In this document: positions 17,665 through 25,753 of the stretch, piece by piece | Layout: each line of letters opens with the position of its first letter | How positions within the stretch are numbered: position 1 is the first letter of the stretch | NCBI GenBank assembly: GCA_964405465.1 | Contig: CAYONZ010000025.1 | Coordinates: forward strand, 1-49,237 | Reading direction: 5' to 3' | Source of the DNA: CAYONZ01 sp964405465 | Lineage (GTDB): Bacteria > Bdellovibrionota > Bdellovibrionia > Bdellovibrionales > JAMPXM01 | DNA length: 49,237 bases | Made by a program: the position numbers and the translations under genes | Notes under the pieces: generated by a model | Database searches by the model: none | Seen by the model: only the letters and a program-made list of their open reading frames with translations | Told to the model about the DNA's origin: nothing

Positions 17665-18588
17665 ATGCAAACAATCGCTGCTATCGATATTGGATCCAAT
17701 GCAATTCGCCTGGTTGTGGCGAAGGTCAATGCTCAATCTGAAATTCGTCTCATAAAAAAGTTTCGCGAACCCGTTCGTCTAGGAGAAGATGTGTTCAGTC
17801 AGGGAGCCATTTCTGCGAAAACCGTTGAAAAAGCAGTGCGAGCATTTCAAAATTTTCGTCAGTTCATGAAAGACCAAAACGTAGCCTATGCCAAAGCCGT
17901 TGCAACAAGCGCAGTTCGTGAAGCAACTAACCGCGATGAATTTGTTAAAAAAATAAAAGACACCACCGGAATTCAAATCGAAATCATCGATGGGCGCGAA
18001 GAAGCTCGTTTGATTTATTCGGCCGTTGCCAGCAAGGTTGACCTGCAAATGCAGAACTCAGTCTTAATTGACATCGGTGGAGGCAGCGTCGAACTGACTG
18101 TCACGGATCACCAGACCATAGTCGCTAGCGAAAGCTTTAGACTCGGAACTGTTCGCCTTCTTAATTTATTAAAAGAGCGTAAACTCAAAGAAAAGCAAAT
18201 CAAGAGTGTCTTTCTCGAACATTTCCCGCCCATTCAAAAATTTCTTGAGATCCACACCAAAGACTGCAAGATCACTTCAGCCATTGGTACCGGTGGAAAT
18301 TTCGAATGCTTAGGAAAATTAAGAGTGGCACTTCTGAACAAAACATCTGTGCACTCCATGACCTTCATGGAATTGCATCAGATTTATGAACATCTCTTGA
18401 GCATGTCTGTCCGAGAACGAATTAAATTTTTACGCCTACGCCCCGATAGAGCCGATGTTATTGTACCCGCGGCACTGCTAGCTCAAGAAATCATGGCAGC
18501 AACCCCCGTCCACACACTTATGGTTCCATATGTAGGACTTCGTGACGGGATTCTCACAGAACTCTCGCACCAGATTTTACATCTGTAG
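17665..18588 (+). CDS. Ppx/GppA family phosphatase (exopolyphosphatase)
   Basis: A 307-residue ASKHA-fold phosphatase acting on polyphosphate or pppGpp. The phosphate-1 loop is D-I-G-S-N-A-I-R-L at 8-16, the catalytic Glu lies in G-R-E-E-A-R-L at 110-116, and the phosphate-2 loop D-I-G-G-G-S is at 136-141. The length matches short, single-module Ppx proteins lacking the C-terminal HD domain of E. coli Ppx. It is divergent from the PHP/pstS pair, giving a small phosphate-related group. It overlaps the convergent S41 protease gene by 12 bp at the 3' ends. Whether Ppx- or GppA-like cannot be told from this. Confidence 0.88.
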   Translation: MQTIAAIDIGSNAIRLVVAKVNAQSEIRLIKKFREPVRLGEDVFSQGAISAKTVEKAVRAFQNFRQFMKDQNVAYAKAVATSAVREATNRDEFVKKIKDTTGIQIEIIDGREEARLIYSAVASKVDLQMQNSVLIDIGGGSVELTVTDHQTIVASESFRLGTVRLLNLLKERKLKEKQIKSVFLEHFPPIQKFLEIHTKDCKITSAIGTGGNFECLGKLRVALLNKTSVHSMTFMELHQIYEHLLSMSVRERIKFLRLRPDRADVIVPAALLAQEIMAATPVHTLMVPYVGLRDGILTELSHQILHL

Positions 18589-19893
18589 AGCCGCCTCAAC
18601 CCAAGAATCACGCCCTTGTTTTTCAAGTTCAAGTTGGTAGTCTAAAATGATCTGGGCGCTAACTCCCTCGCCCTCAATTTTGCGCTTGTGGTGACTGAGA
18701 AATCCTGCAACGGGAATAGAAATGTAATATTCCGAACTACCGAGAATCGACAAAGGAAACCATTGAGCCATGACCACTTGCCCACTTGTGTTCATCCCAA
18801 AGGTGCGTGCCTGCCGTTGCTCTTTTAGAGCTTGTGCAAAAATCTCCGCGACTGAACCAGTTTCTTGATCAATTAAGACATTAAGCTTTTGCGAGAGACA
18901 ATGCTCACGAACAAAGGTCTTGAGATACACTCGCTTTGCCCGATTCAAAGTTTCAAGCTGGGTCTCGGCTCGCAAATCATTCGGCAAGAGCTCATCCCCC
19001 TGAGACCCTGCCGGGTGAAAAAGCTCGCCGATCTCAGTGGAAGAACAAAAAAAATAAGACAAGACTCGAAGCATTCCTGGAAAACTTCCTCCAGCGTTAC
19101 CGCGCAAATCAATCACGATCTTTTTCGTACCCTGAAGCTGAATCATTTTTTGCCGCAATAGGCTTTCGTCACTGAAATATTGCGGAAGAAAACTTGGTAT
19201 GCGTAACACGCCCACACCAGCCACTTTGTCTATTGTCATCGCCAAATCTTCATGAAGCTCTTCTGCGACAAGATTCACGCGAAGATGCTTTGCAAATCTT
19301 CTAACCTCGAATTCTCCCGAAACATCTAAGATGCTTTGCAAACCCTTTGGATGTCGGCCGTTAACCTTCAAAAGCACATCGCCTCTGCGCAATTCTTTTT
19401 TATCAGCCGAACTTCCAGGCAAGACCTTCATCACCAAGTACTCATCAGAAAATCTTCGAACACGCAGACCATTATCAACTTGTATATTCTCCCAGACGGC
19501 TTGACCGGCTTGCGGCGAATAGATCTGCAGATGTGAGCTTCCCAATTGCTCCAAAATTCGATTCATTTGATCGATAAAATTTTCTTTTTTAAAAAATACC
19601 GAGCTAGCCCACCGAGTAGTGGAGCTCGGCTCATGGAAAGTCCCATCAGACAAAGGCATTGCTGATGGAATACCGCCAAGGGGTTGAACACGACAATCTT
19701 CAACCCACTGGTTCAACTCTTGTCCCTGCAAAAAATATTGCTGGGACACCAATCCACAGATCTGTTGTTGAACACTGATGAAGTAGTTTTTTTTTAGATC
19801 TACAAACGTTGCAAAAGCGACGAGCAAAATTGCTGGGCCTGCCAAAATTGAAAAATATTTCGCTGATCGCAAATTATGGCCAAGACCACTCAC
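18577..19893 (-). CDS. S41-family peptidase with PDZ domain, membrane-anchored
   Basis: A 438-residue C-terminal-processing-type protease. N-terminal hydrophobic anchor at about 14-31, PDZ-like module at about 150-205 (including K-K-E-L-R-R-G-D-V-L-L-K-V-N-G), then the S41 core with I-D-L-R-G-N-A-G-G and the nucleophile Ser347 in T-G-S-V-A-E. It starts at GTG 19893, supported by GGAG six bases upstream. Likely acts in the periplasm on envelope proteins. It overlaps the ppx-like gene tail to tail by 12 bp. Confidence 0.85.
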   Translation of the reverse strand: MSGLGHNLRSAKYFSILAGPAILLVAFATFVDLKKNYFISVQQQICGLVSQQYFLQGQELNQWVEDCRVQPLGGIPSAMPLSDGTFHEPSSTTRWASSVFFKKENFIDQMNRILEQLGSSHLQIYSPQAGQAVWENIQVDNGLRVRRFSDEYLVMKVLPGSSADKKELRRGDVLLKVNGRHPKGLQSILDVSGEFEVRRFAKHLRVNLVAEELHEDLAMTIDKVAGVGVLRIPSFLPQYFSDESLLRQKMIQLQGTKKIVIDLRGNAGGSFPGMLRVLSYFFCSSTEIGELFHPAGSQGDELLPNDLRAETQLETLNRAKRVYLKTFVREHCLSQKLNVLIDQETGSVAEIFAQALKEQRQARTFGMNTSGQVVMAQWFPLSILGSSEYYISIPVAGFLSHHKRKIEGEGVSAQIILDYQLELEKQGRDSWVEAALQM

Positions 19894-19914
19894 GATGCAC
19901 TCCGAGCCTGAGGC

Positions 19915-19941
19915 AAAAAAAAAGGGCCCTGAAGAGGCCCC
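19915..19941 (-). terminator. intrinsic terminator of the Fis-type gene
   Basis: A GC-rich stem (19924-19928 with 19936-19940, GGGCC/GGCCC) followed on the minus strand by nine T, about 20 bp after the stop of the gene at 19963. Confidence 0.8.
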
Positions 19942-19962
19942 AGAATACGATATCTTGTTTTC

Positions 19963-20367
19963 TTATGCTGCCTTCTTCTTGCGAGAAGCAGAAGGATCAA
20001 TATTGTATTGTTTCACTTTGCGATAAAGAGTCGCACGCCCGATGCCCAAAGCCCTAGCGGCTTCAGTCAAATTTCCTCTAAATGCGCCAATCGCGTTTTC
20101 AATCGCAGCACTTTCGAGCTGATTGATTGTTGCAACACCCTTCTTTTCTTGTCCTGCAGTTCCTGGAAACGGAAGAACTTTTGCCCCCTCAACTTGTTGA
20201 GAGCCTCCGACCAAAGACGGTGCACTTCCTGAATGACTAGAATTCAGTTTTTCCCAGGCTTCTGGAGTTAAAACTTGAACCGTTACCCCATGCATCTGTC
20301 CAAATTGTTGAGCCTTTTGAACAAGTGACTGATCATCACTGACCACTACAAACGACGAACGTACCAT
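19963..20367 (-). CDS. Fis-type helix-turn-helix regulator
   Basis: A 134-residue protein. The C-terminal Fis/NtrC-type DNA-binding domain spans about 84-122: A-I-E-N-A-I then G-N-L-T-E-A-A-R-A-L-G-I-G-R-A-T-L-Y-R-K, the classic HTH_8 motif. The N-terminal 40 residues (SFVVVSDDQSLVQKAQQFGQ) resemble the first part of a receiver-like fold but are too short to be one. A Gly/Ser/Pro linker joins them. The tail is basic. GGGAGG lies six bases before the ATG. It has its own terminator. Probably a stand-alone DNA-binding protein; targets unknown. Confidence 0.82.
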   Translation of the reverse strand: MVRSSFVVVSDDQSLVQKAQQFGQMHGVTVQVLTPEAWEKLNSSHSGSAPSLVGGSQQVEGAKVLPFPGTAGQEKKGVATINQLESAAIENAIGAFRGNLTEAARALGIGRATLYRKVKQYNIDPSASRKKKAA

Positions 20368-20664
20368 GCGAGACCTCCCGTTAAAATCGAGTCACTTCAA
20401 AACAACCAACTGTCTCAAGCGACTCACAATTAACCTATCGGCGAATCACTCTGAGAAACTTGAGGAAAAATTTTCCCCATTTTGAGAATCCCGACTAAGC
20501 ACCTGAAAATCATCTGCTTTCCAATGTGTATTGATTTGAGACAACTCCGAGCCAAAAGCCAATCGATCCCTGGATCATTTGAGAACAAGTCATGCAAATG
20601 ATCGCGATAACACACGAGTCCATCATCCCAATCTGACAGCCCAATCCGACAGGGAAACAAAAAA
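20368..20664. other. intergenic region without convincing gene
   Basis: Upstream of the Fis-type gene. Short minus-strand frames exist (for example 20430-20660) but have no clear ribosome site or domain signal. Confidence 0.4.
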
Positions 20665-20692
20665 CCACGCTTCTTATAAACAAAGAGCGTGG
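20658..20692 (-). terminator. intrinsic terminator for the gene at 20850
   Basis: Stem CCACGC/GCGTGG with inner TCTT/AAGA (20665-20692) and a minus-strand T-run from 20658-20664. Located about 160 bp beyond the stop of the 20850-21344 gene, implying a long 3' UTR. Confidence 0.65.
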
Positions 20693-20849
20693 CACCATTT
20701 AGACTTTATCAGGTTTAAATTTTGCCCTGGTTAGCTTGCATTTCGAGAAGTAGATCTCGCAGCAAGCAAAGTAGGTTCTGGGAGAGCGGTTGGGCCCAAT
20801 CTATCGGGCCAACTCAATTGATCAACAATCCGAAAAATTATCAGTCCTT

Positions 20850-21344
20850 TTATCTGCGGCCAGATTTAATCTTGACCTGCATTTTCGAAATCAAATTTAC
20901 TGCCATTTTTTCGTGAACTTTACACATTTTAAGCTCATCGCGACGGTATGATCTCTGACTAGGAGTCAGTGTTCCAGTTTCTAGCTCCATCTCGTAATCA
21001 AGTTTGCTTGATCGGATATCTACAAGCTCTTTGGTTTGCTGCTTGAAAAGTTTCGAAACCCCACTCAAAGGAGCCACTTCAAGCCACTCTTGTTTTGAGC
21101 GATACCAACTCACCATGCGAAGAAAACGAGCCTTATTTTTTGCCAAAGTGAACTTCGGAAAAAGATCCTCAGCAAGCTCTAAAATATTGTCAATCGAATC
21201 AAGATCAACATCATCCTCTTCAAGATCACCGCCCACAGTAGACGCTGCGTTTGGAGCTGTATTTACGGCTAACTGATCGGTGCCGGGCTCAATTGCTTCA
21301 ACAGCCTCAATAGCTTCAATCTCGGTTGTACTCACCACATTCAC
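20850..21344 (-). CDS. hypothetical protein
   Basis: A protein of about 160 residues with an acidic, low-complexity N-terminus (repeated E-A-I-E/V and E-E-D-D-V-D-L-D) and a basic, helical C-terminal 100 residues (NKARFLRMVSWYRSKQEWL, RSYRRDELKMCKVHEKMAV). No family recognised. The start is ambiguous: GTG at 21344 or GTG at 21338, the latter with AGGGG at better spacing. The upstream region is very AT-rich. A terminator hairpin about 160 bp downstream supports a monocistronic transcript. Confidence 0.6.
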   Translation of the reverse strand: MNVVSTTEIEAIEAVEAIEPGTDQLAVNTAPNAASTVGGDLEEDDVDLDSIDNILELAEDLFPKFTLAKNKARFLRMVSWYRSKQEWLEVAPLSGVSKLFKQQTKELVDIRSSKLDYEMELETGTLTPSQRSYRRDELKMCKVHEKMAVNLISKMQVKIKSGRR

Positions 21345-21551
21345 CCCCTAAAAAAACTTAGACAGATAGAAAGATAAAAAGAGAGCACGTTATAACACAG
21401 ATTCTCAAATATAAACACCCCTAGAATTAATCTTAAAAAAACAAAGAATTTTTTTAAAAAAAACTGCAAGCTATCGAATCTGCGATGCTTTTTTTGTACA
21501 TTTTTTAAGCACTAAACAAGATCACTTAACCCAAATAGCACCTCAGAAGAG

Positions 21552-22601
21552 TCAGTCTGCCCAAAGTTTTGCGGCCTCAACAGCGTAGTAAGTTAAAATC
21601 ATGTCGGCCCCAGCCCTTTTGATCGCCAAAAGAGACTCCTGCATCACTTTTTTTTCATCAATCCAGCCATTTTGAGCGGCGGCTTTAATCATGGCATACT
21701 CGCCACTCACCTGATAGGCCGCTACCGGAACCTGAACTTTTTTGCGAACATCCGAAATTACATCCAAATAGGGCATCCCTGGCTTCACCATGACCATATC
21801 GGCCCCCTGCTGAACATCGAGTATGACCTCTCTGATGGCCTCACGGCGATTAGCGGGATCCATCTGATAGGTTTTCTTGTCCCCAGAACGAGGTGCAGAG
21901 TCCAGAGCTTCACGAAACGGACCGTAAAATGCCGAAGCATACTTGACCGCATACGAAAGTATGCCTGTGTTCTCAAAACCATTTTGGTCTAAAACCTCTC
22001 GAATATAGCCAATACGCCCGTCCATCATATCTGATGGCGCCACAATATCGGCCCCAGCATCTGCCTGCGCGACGGCCATTGCGGCTAAAATATCAAGTGT
22101 CGCATCATTGATGATCTGTCCATCATGAACCAAGCCATCATGACCGTCTGTTGAATAGGGATCCATCGCTACATCCGTGATGACTGCGAGATCAGGAAGA
22201 CGATCCTTAAGTTCACGAATCGTTCGTTGCAAAAGTCCATCTGCATTTACCGACTCGCGTGCGTATCGATCTTTTTGACGGTCATCGATGACCGGAAATA
22301 ACGCCACTGCCGGTACACCATAATCAAATCCCTCACGAGCCAGTTCAACCAGTTTATCAATTGAAAGGCGATACTGGCCCGGCATTGATTTGATCGCAAC
22401 TTTTTGATTCTTACCCTCCATCACAAATAAGGGCATGATGAGGTCTTCAGCAGAAAGATGCGTCTCTTTGACAAGCTTGCGAATCGAAGCATTGACTCGG
22501 TTGCGCCTTGGACGATGGCGAATCGGCTTACGTGCGACTTTAAAATCAGATTCTATATGTTCAATTTTTTTTATAAATTCAATTTGTTTATTCGTTTTCA
22601 T
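21552..22601 (-). CDS. hemB: delta-aminolevulinic acid dehydratase (porphobilinogen synthase)
   Basis: Haem pathway enzyme condensing two 5-aminolevulinate molecules to porphobilinogen. The 349-residue sequence carries Y-A-V-K-Y-A-S-A-F-Y-G-P-F-R and M-V-K-P-G-M-P-Y-L-D, which hold the two active-site lysines. At the metal-binding loop it reads D-V-A-M-D-P-Y-S-T-D-G-H-D-G (143-156), with Asp where zinc-type enzymes such as E. coli have Cys, so it belongs to the Mg-type, zinc-independent group. It starts 8 bp after the gpmA stop and the two probably share a transcript. The Shine-Dalgarno sequence before ATG 22601 is weak. Confidence 0.95.
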   Translation of the reverse strand: MKTNKQIEFIKKIEHIESDFKVARKPIRHRPRRNRVNASIRKLVKETHLSAEDLIMPLFVMEGKNQKVAIKSMPGQYRLSIDKLVELAREGFDYGVPAVALFPVIDDRQKDRYARESVNADGLLQRTIRELKDRLPDLAVITDVAMDPYSTDGHDGLVHDGQIINDATLDILAAMAVAQADAGADIVAPSDMMDGRIGYIREVLDQNGFENTGILSYAVKYASAFYGPFREALDSAPRSGDKKTYQMDPANRREAIREVILDVQQGADMVMVKPGMPYLDVISDVRKKVQVPVAAYQVSGEYAMIKAAAQNGWIDEKKVMQESLLAIKRAGADMILTYYAVEAAKLWAD

Positions 22602-22609
22602 TTTACGAT

Positions 22610-23356
22610 CTACTTAGCCTTTCCTTGTGCGGCAACGGCCGCCTGAGCTTTTGCAATTTCCTCGGCGTCACCTAAGTAGTATCGCTTCAGCGGTTTGAGA
22701 TTCTCATCCAACTCATAAACCAACGGAACCCCAGTCGGCACATTCAGTTCCGTGATATCTGCCTCTGAAATTTGTTCGAGATATTTTATCAAGGCTCTTA
22801 AACTATTACCATGAGCTGCTATTAATATCTGCTCACCAGCGAGCACTCTCGGTGCGATTTCTTTGTGCCAGTATGGTAAAACACGCCCCACGGTATCTTT
22901 TAACGACTCGCCAACCGGTAGGTCTTGGGCCGGAACGTTTTTGTATCGTGGATCATTCTTAGGATGACGAGCATCGTTTAGTGACATCGGCGGAGGCGGG
23001 ATGTCGTAGCTGCGTCTCCAGATCTTCACTTGGTCATCGCCATGCTTTGCCGCAGTCTCAGCTTTGTTAAGACCCTGCAACTCACCATAATGACGTTCGT
23101 TGAGGCGCCAGGATTTTTCAACAGGGATCCATAACTGATCCAATTCATCTAGTGCGATCCATAAAGTTCGCAGAGCACGTTTAAGTACCGAGGTATAGGC
23201 GCGATCAAAAACAAACCCTTCTTGTTTAAGCAGTGTTCCCGCCTGTTTTGCCTCCTGACGGCCTTTTTCAGACAGATCCACATCCTTCCATCCAGTAAAT
23301 CGATTTTCTTTATTCCACTCGCTTTCACCGTGACGTACTAGAACCAACTTCTTCAT
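22610..23356 (-). CDS. gpmA: 2,3-bisphosphoglycerate-dependent phosphoglycerate mutase
   Basis: Glycolytic enzyme interconverting 3- and 2-phosphoglycerate through a phosphohistidine. R-H-G-E-S-E-W-N at 8-15 holds His9, the phosphorylated residue. N-R-F-T-G-W, E-R-H-Y-G-E-L-Q-G-L-N-K and A-A-H-G-N-S-L-R complete the signature. Length 248 is normal. First gene of a pair with hemB (8-bp gap). The C-terminal Ala/Lys-rich tail is a common variable feature. Confidence 0.96.
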   Translation of the reverse strand: MKKLVLVRHGESEWNKENRFTGWKDVDLSEKGRQEAKQAGTLLKQEGFVFDRAYTSVLKRALRTLWIALDELDQLWIPVEKSWRLNERHYGELQGLNKAETAAKHGDDQVKIWRRSYDIPPPPMSLNDARHPKNDPRYKNVPAQDLPVGESLKDTVGRVLPYWHKEIAPRVLAGEQILIAAHGNSLRALIKYLEQISEADITELNVPTGVPLVYELDENLKPLKRYYLGDAEEIAKAQAAVAAQGKAK

Positions 23357-24122
23357 GATCGTGATGTCCCCTGCGCTATGAATTTATTTAAGATGCAAAA
23401 ATTTAAACTCTCTGCCTGGGACGAGCAAGCCTGTTCTTCAGCCTGAGACTGGAGATCGAAGCTCATCTGCGCATGGGGTTGATCCCTGTTTGGACCCAGA
23501 AGGACTGCATTAATGATAGGCAGATTTGAAGCTCTCGGATTTGCCTAAAAATTATGCAAAATGGCAGGTGGCCTACGGGGCATTTCTGGGGAATGGACCG
23601 TCAAGGTGATTCAAAAAACCAATGCAGATCACTGCAAAAACTGGTCATCAGACACAATTGGATTAAAGATATTATGCGATTTTACCTGGTAATGATGCTT
23701 GTGGTGGGAGCGAGAAAAAACGAAGCGATGCCGAGATGTCCTACCTTCGACGGTCATCCTTGACCCACATCGCCCCTCCAGCTTCAATGGTAGAAAAATT
23801 CAGAGATTCTTCAATCTCAAAATGAATCTTACACAATCTTAACTCATTATTTTTAAAAATTGCTGCAACGCTGCACAAAGATAGGGTGCTGGAGCGGACA
23901 ATGCAAAGAGGTTTTCCTTACCGATCTTTTGAAATTCTGTGTGAGCCTTTCTAATTCTCAAGTTTGCATTCACCAAATTCGCCCCAATCAGGAGACTCCC
24001 TAATCCTCCAAATTTGATATGAATTTCATTCGCGGAAAACATTCTCTCACTCAGTAATTTCAAAAAGTGACCGATAGAGGAGGTGTGGTTTGTGAACATC
24101 TAGAGGGTATCAAGTTGAGACG
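23357..24122. other. long intergenic region, possible small gene only
   Basis: No domain or structured RNA recognised. A plus-strand frame at 23554-23763 looks random. A minus-strand frame at 23839-24099 (86 residues) reads as plausible protein but lacks a ribosome-binding site. The region must contain the gpmA promoter and that of the 24123 gene. Confidence 0.4.
23839..24099 (-). CDS. possible small hypothetical protein
   Basis: An 86-residue frame, divergent from the 24123 gene. The sequence alternates hydrophobic and polar stretches (for example FGGLGSLLIGANLVNANLRI) and could be a real small protein, but no Shine-Dalgarno sequence precedes the ATG at 24099 or the in-frame ATG 19 codons later. 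Low confidence. Confidence 0.25.
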   Translation of the reverse strand: MFTNHTSSIGHFLKLLSERMFSANEIHIKFGGLGSLLIGANLVNANLRIRKAHTEFQKIGKENLFALSAPAPYLCAALQQFLKIMS

Positions 24123-24773
24123 ATGAGAGTGTTAAAAGCGATTCTCACTTATGTTGCGATCTGTTCATTTTTGCTGGGTATCCCCTTCGGCCTAGCTTAT
24201 CTATTTTTGCCTGAGAAATTAAAAACCAAAAGCCTCGACGCCACCCTTGATGTCGTCCAGGTGAACGATGCCAAAAAGCTGCCGAAAGTTTTGGGGGAAG
24301 ATCATGCAAAAATGGCCGAAGCCGCAAGTGACCCTAACGCCGCAACCTCAGCGCCTGCTCACCAGGTGTTTGAGGAGGTCAAACTCAATGAAAGCCAAGT
24401 CGAATATGTAAACCCACAAACACTAGATACCATTAACTCACTCAACATTCCCGACGACTTACGCAACCAGCTCTTGCAAGTTTATTACTCCACAGGAGAT
24501 GTTCCTGGATTGCGAAAACCTAGCTCTAGTGATGAAGTAAAGGACGCAAACAATGCCAATAATCTTGCCTCCTCCGACAAGTCGATCGAAGGTCATTCTG
24601 GCGCTCTTCACAACGATCGATTCAAAGTCTCGGGAAGCAACTCTGCGCCAATCAAAGCTGCCACAATCAATTCTAATGAACACACAAAAAAGACCCTCAC
24701 TTTGATTGAGGCCAATCAGCAACTCCGAAAGATCAGCCAAGAAACTGGCTCATCCAAACCAAATCAGCGCTAG
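24123..24773 (+). CDS. hypothetical single-pass membrane protein
   Basis: A 216-residue protein with one N-terminal transmembrane segment (about 5-28, AILTYVAICSFLLGIPFGLAYLF). The rest is hydrophilic and Ser/Asn/Lys-rich, with a short helical patch at about 98-125 (PQTLDTINSLNIPDDLRNQLLQVYY) and a helical C-terminus. No family recognised. It ends 9 bp before the convergent ferredoxin-like gene, with no obvious terminator between them. Confidence 0.6.
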   Translation: MRVLKAILTYVAICSFLLGIPFGLAYLFLPEKLKTKSLDATLDVVQVNDAKKLPKVLGEDHAKMAEAASDPNAATSAPAHQVFEEVKLNESQVEYVNPQTLDTINSLNIPDDLRNQLLQVYYSTGDVPGLRKPSSSDEVKDANNANNLASSDKSIEGHSGALHNDRFKVSGSNSAPIKAATINSNEHTKKTLTLIEANQQLRKISQETGSSKPNQR

Positions 24774-24782
24774 AAGTAGGAT

Positions 24783-25745
24783 TCAGGACTTCTTGGGATC
24801 TTTGGATTCATTTTGCCGGCCCGCTTGTGCGGGTGGATTTTGCTCTCTCCTGGGTTCATGAGCCTTTCTATTTTCAGACCTTTGCGAGTGATGCCCACCT
24901 GGTCCACGAGAATCACCGCCCTTTGGGGGCTGACCTGACCTTGACTCACGTGATCGATGTTCAGATTTTTGATCCAATTTCTGTGATGAATCTTGGTGTC
25001 GCCCCTGATGTGATCGTTCGTCACGACGACCTTCACTTCGAGACTCCTGACGGCGCCCTTCACCTTTGTAATCCTGACGGCGCCCTTCGCCTTTGAAGTC
25101 TCGATCTCGACCGTGTGGACGTCCCTGGCGATTAGGCTGTCGCTGTTGATCTCGCCCCCGGTCGTCGGTTCTCTCACGGGAAGCCCCTCCTGAGCGTTGG
25201 TGAGGTTCGCCATTTCGCTCGGGTTTAGCCTCACGAGAAGCAACTGTTCTCTCTCCGCTTCCTGAGGAAGTTTCCTGTGCCGCCACCAGGTCGTTTGTAT
25301 CTGCTCCTTGGGCTAAGGCTAGTTCTCCGCGCTCACGCCGATGCGCTTCTTCAATCTCCCGCTCTGCCAAAATACTTCCGCGAACAGCATAGGAATCACC
25401 AACATCGTCTCGCGCCCCGCGCCCTTTAGGACGCTTTCCCATTTGCGCCTGTTGCTTCTCAAGCTGATCTTTCAAATCAATCGTGACATGCCCAAAGCAC
25501 TTCAATTGGCAGGCCAACCTGCGGCCATCAACAAAATAAGCCGAACCAATAAGATTTTTTTCGGCAGCCGTAGGCGGCATCAAATTCCGATCACCCTCAA
25601 CCACCTTGACTCGGCATTCAGCACATGAAGGAACACCTCTGCAAACAGACTTAATAAAAATTCCGTTCGCCTCTGCCGCTTGCAAAACCGACTCATTTGG
25701 TTTGATATCGATCTCAATATTTTGCGGAACAAATTTAACTTTCAT
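24783..25745 (-). CDS. 2Fe-2S ferredoxin-domain protein with Arg/Gly-rich charged tail
   Basis: A 320-residue protein. Residues 1-90 form a plant-type [2Fe-2S] ferredoxin domain with Cys35, Cys41, Cys44 and Cys79 (C-x5-C-x2-C-xn-C). Residues about 100-320 are a low-complexity tail dominated by Arg, Glu, Asp, Gly, Gln and Ser, with near-repeats such as D-F-K-G-E-G-R-R-Q and D-Y-K-G-E-G-R-R-Q at about 216-234. Similar RG/charged tails occur in RNA-binding and RNA-degradosome proteins; that link is inference. Start ATG 25745 has AGAGG five bases upstream. It follows tyrS after 8 bp in an rny-tyrS operon. Confidence 0.85.
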   Translation of the reverse strand: MKVKFVPQNIEIDIKPNESVLQAAEANGIFIKSVCRGVPSCAECRVKVVEGDRNLMPPTAAEKNLIGSAYFVDGRRLACQLKCFGHVTIDLKDQLEKQQAQMGKRPKGRGARDDVGDSYAVRGSILAEREIEEAHRRERGELALAQGADTNDLVAAQETSSGSGERTVASREAKPERNGEPHQRSGGASRERTDDRGRDQQRQPNRQGRPHGRDRDFKGEGRRQDYKGEGRRQESRSEGRRDERSHQGRHQDSSQKLDQKSEHRSRESRSGQPPKGGDSRGPGGHHSQRSENRKAHEPRREQNPPAQAGRQNESKDPKKS

Positions 25746-25753
25746 GCAAACCT

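Noticed and set aside
20430..20660. 76-residue minus-strand frame upstream of the Fis-type gene
   Set aside because: It begins right after a terminator T-run, has no ribosome site and no recognisable sequence features.
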